In this document: positions 61,140 to 64,000 of the stretch, in pieces | Layout: every line of letters starts with the position of its first letter | Position numbering within the stretch: position 1 is the stretch's first letter | Assembly: GCA_037039925.1 (NCBI GenBank) | Contig: JAXRKP010000280.1 | Location: 15,001 to 79,000 of the forward strand | Direction of reading: 5' to 3' | DNA length: 64,000 nucleotides | Source: Doris montereyensis | Lineage: Eukaryota; Mollusca; Gastropoda; Nudibranchia; Dorididae | Made by a program: the position numbers and the translations under genes | The notes under the pieces: generated by a model | The model's input: the letters and a program-made list of their open reading frames with translations, nothing else | The model's database searches: none | Told to the model about the DNA's origin: nothing

Positions 61140-63154
61140 CTGTGTAAAGACACAAGAGAGAGACATGGCCAGCTATGTCAGACGTCCTTGACTTGGAAAC
61201 TCCAAGTTTTACAAACATGAGAAAATTTTCTTTTTAAAAATCAGTGGTTGAATACCTTATGAGAAATGAGTTTTGTATGCTTTATTTGCACATCCAAAAT
61301 GTCCCCCCCCCCCTCCCTCCCGCAATTTTAAATGATACTGAGCAAAACGTTGACTTCAAGTTTTATTTTGTAGCAGCATTGGGTGGTAAACCTTATGAAC
61401 ATATATATTTATAACAACAATCATTAAAGTTCCGTGTCAATACACCATACATAGAGTTTATAATTATTGTCTCTGGTAAAATTTTAAAAAGTGGGATAGA
61501 TAGTTGTGGTATGACATGGAAATACAAAGCAAAGAAAATCGGAGTGACAGGATGTAGAGCAAAATAGTTGAAAAACATAAACTTTATCGAAATGGCAGGC
61601 AAATAAAAAGCCATGACGAGTCAACTCGAGGAAATTATGTCAATAATCATCGCCCATTCATGATAATTGAATCAAACGACTATGCGTTGTTATGTGTGCT
61701 GAGCAAATTTAGTGCTCACTGAACATAACTTTCTTTGACCAAAACAAACGCCAACACCATAGCATTTCTTAAATGGTGAGATGCAAAACACAAAGGGCTG
61801 ATTCAAGAAGAAAAAAACTGTAACTAACAATAAACATGTGACATAACAAATAATGTTTCACCATGTGATTGGCAGGCTGTGAGGAAACAAATTCTGAACG
61901 TGTTTGCTCTATTTCTTTATGTTACAATTGTATCACCCACAATGATTGAAAAATCAGGTGTTAAAGAGGCAAAAACTCAGAAGTTGATCAGTCCATTCAT
62001 GACTGGTAAAATTAAACTCAGGTTCATTTCTCACAAAAGTTCATGTTCAAATTAAAACAAACTTTCGGAACATTTGTATCTGAAATCAATCAATTTTGTT
62101 CAAGAAGGAGATACAATTTCTTGACTTTTTCATTGTTCTTTATGCACCAGAGATCAGCATTGATTTTAGATATTTTACCGTCTCTTTCTCCATCCTCTAG
62201 ACTGTCCTTGCTGTCTTCTTCTTCAATGTCGTTTTCTTCGTTTTCTTCTTCTTCTCCTTCTTTTTCTTAATCCTCTTCTTCTTTTTCTGCTCCTTCTTCT
62301 TCCATTTATACTAATTGCAGATTGATATTTAACTCGAGTGACCTCCTAACATAAGACATACACAGGAGAATGCATTTGCTTCTTCTCTGTCTTCCCATTC
62401 TATAACTTTGATTTTCAATCAATGACTCATCACACTGCTGTATGAATCCAAACATGCTGCTGTCATTCAACTGCAAGTTTCTTGCACAATGCTCCTTAAT
62501 ATTTGAGAAAACGTTCATTATATTTAACTTAGAATTAACCCCTGTTACAGCAAATAACAATAAATCTGCCAATCACTAGCCTTTCTAGCATATATATATA
62601 TATACATACTTTTCAAGGTAGATACAGATTTACAGACTCAAAGCCAAGAAAACATAAACAATTCTTTTTTCCGTACTGGTTGGCAGCTATGTGAATGCAG
62701 CCAATAATACCCACCTGCTAGAAGATCATCTTTTGCCATGTTACCTTTGAAGGTACTTGAACAGTAATTTTATTTTTTAGCAAGTGGAACAACCTTGCAT
62801 TCTAGCAAAACAACTAAAAATTTACTACTTGATCAAGAAATTGATTTCATAGTTAAAGAGGACTGGCCCCAATGGTACGCAAATAAAAGGCCATAGATAA
62901 CGTCATTTAGCAGTTATAATTGTCCGACAAATTATACACAGTTCAACTAGAACTGTTCAACAGCAAAAAGCTTAAAAGGACAAAATCAAAAATTGCTTGA
63001 TTGAGAAAAATCAATCTTAAAAACATCAGAAAGTCAATTTCTTTATGCAGAAAAGCACTTTCATGCATTGTTTCCCTGCAAGGAGGTTCATCGTATCAAG
63101 ACTTGTTGATACAAACTTGAAATGTCTGATGTTCTTTGGGTTTGACCCCTAGCT
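61140..63154. other. Upstream flank or intron of the thioesterase-like gene
   Basis: No convincing upstream exon was found. A purine-rich minus-strand stretch at 62090-62300 gives an acidic open frame (see findings). The block at about 62510-62700 is a dispersed repeat shared with 9430 and 56660. Confidence 0.45.
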
Positions 63155-64000
63155 ATGTGTGTTAAGGGGTGGGGGCCACCTGGATTGGCGAGTTTGGGAT
63201 AAAAATGTTGATTTTCTGGTCTTTATATATTCGGGTAGAACGATCATTTATCTACAAGTACAAGTTTATGGAAGAAAAATGACCATATAATGTATGATTG
63301 TTTTGTTACAATATTTTGTAGCGAGGGTAGGTAAAAACAGCCAAACTTTTGACGCAAATTTAACACTGACAGAAGATGGCACTGAAAACCCATTATAACA
63401 GGCCAGCTATCTCCACACAATGCTACATCTGGTCTCTCGACATGCTCCTTCATGGACTAGGCCTCACGTTGAGTGATGTAAGAGGTGGAGGTCATGTACT
63501 GGCGATGAATTTGTAAAACATGCGTACAAGTGTAGAAATAGAGAAATAAAACAAAAAACTGTCATTATGATGTCTGTTTTCACAATGGTTCACATCTAAA
63601 CCTTTACAATCCTCTTTACATTAGTAACACTGCCAGAGACTGTTGAAACAGTAAGGGCAACTCGTCTGAAATGTCTTTTTTTTATTATTTTCTTTTGATT
63701 TTTGTTCGCATTTTCTCAAAATGTATTTCCCCCAACTAAATTTCTATCTCCTCCGTCATTTAGTGACCGATTTGTATAATATTTGGCACACAGGTTCCCC
63801 TCATCAATGTTAATAAAATGACATCTATAAAAGCTGATGTCACTCTTTCGATATTGAATGAAAAAACTATCTGCACAGGTTTTGAGTGATTTTGTTCATA
63901 ACTAAGAGAGGAGATAGATTTTTAAAATTGGATCAAATCCAAGATGGCGGCCGTTTCCATGGCAACCAAGGACGCTACAAACTTTTCAATGGTATAGGAT
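63155..64000 (+). repeat. Repeat E copy 4, running off the window
   Basis: It contains the full landmark order of copy 1, including the 5' extension: GGCGAGTTTGGGATAAAAAT, GGTAGGTAAAAACAGCC, CTGTCATTATGATGTCTG, GGAGATAGATTTTTAAAATT and CCAAGATGGCGGCCGTTTCC then ATGGCAACCAAGG. It is about 845 bases long and still continuing at the window edge. Confidence 0.85.

Noticed and set aside
60664..61218. 184-codon minus-strand frame
   Set aside because: It is a shadow in another frame of the thioesterase-like exon; the conserved hotdog motifs are in the 60531-61133 frame.

Overview
This is an AT-rich, intron-dense animal nuclear window. It carries two conserved eukaryotic genes split into many short exons with GT-AG introns, a third gene fragment, and many tRNA-derived short interspersed repeats, small inverted-repeat DNA transposons and microsatellites. 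Gene content, intron sizes and repeat style suggest a lophotrochozoan, most likely a mollusc and perhaps a gastropod. The phylum is an inference from general impression; I could not run a search.

Layout. Positions 2654-13653 (minus strand) hold Derlin-1 (DERL1) in seven coding exons. Positions 15914-46265 (plus strand) hold TBC1D31 (formerly WDR67) in 24 coding exons. Their start codons face each other across 2.26 kb that contains a 257-bp GA tract and a promoter-like stretch at about 15290-15720. From memory, human DERL1 and TBC1D31 are also adjacent and divergently transcribed on 8q24.13, so this looks like an ancient bilaterian gene pair. Downstream of TBC1D31 are a pogo-like MITE (47177-47357), a decayed hAT/BED-finger transposase (47752-49773, minus) with an AT-rich tandem array beside it, and about 10 kb of repeats. 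A minus-strand exon of a hotdog-fold thioesterase-like protein lies at 60531-61139.

Function. Derlin-1 is an ER-membrane rhomboid pseudoprotease of ER-associated degradation that recruits p97/VCP. TBC1D31 is a centriolar-satellite/ciliary scaffold with WD40 repeats, a TBC domain and coiled coils. No shared pathway is claimed; the link between them is positional.

Quality. The conserved exons of both genes contain at least 16 single-base indels, many in homopolymers. They alternate with intact exons, no nonsense substitution was noticed, and nearly all splice sites are intact. The transposase shows the same pattern. I read this mainly as long-read consensus error, so exon coordinates are sound but a naive translation is not.

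Repeats. I see at least three tRNA-like SINE families (called A, B and C here), a very abundant ~150-bp element (D) that is consistently sense-oriented inside TBC1D31, a larger repeat (E) carrying YY1-like and RFX-like motifs, three TA-flanked MITEs and several tandem arrays. Family names are local labels, not database names.
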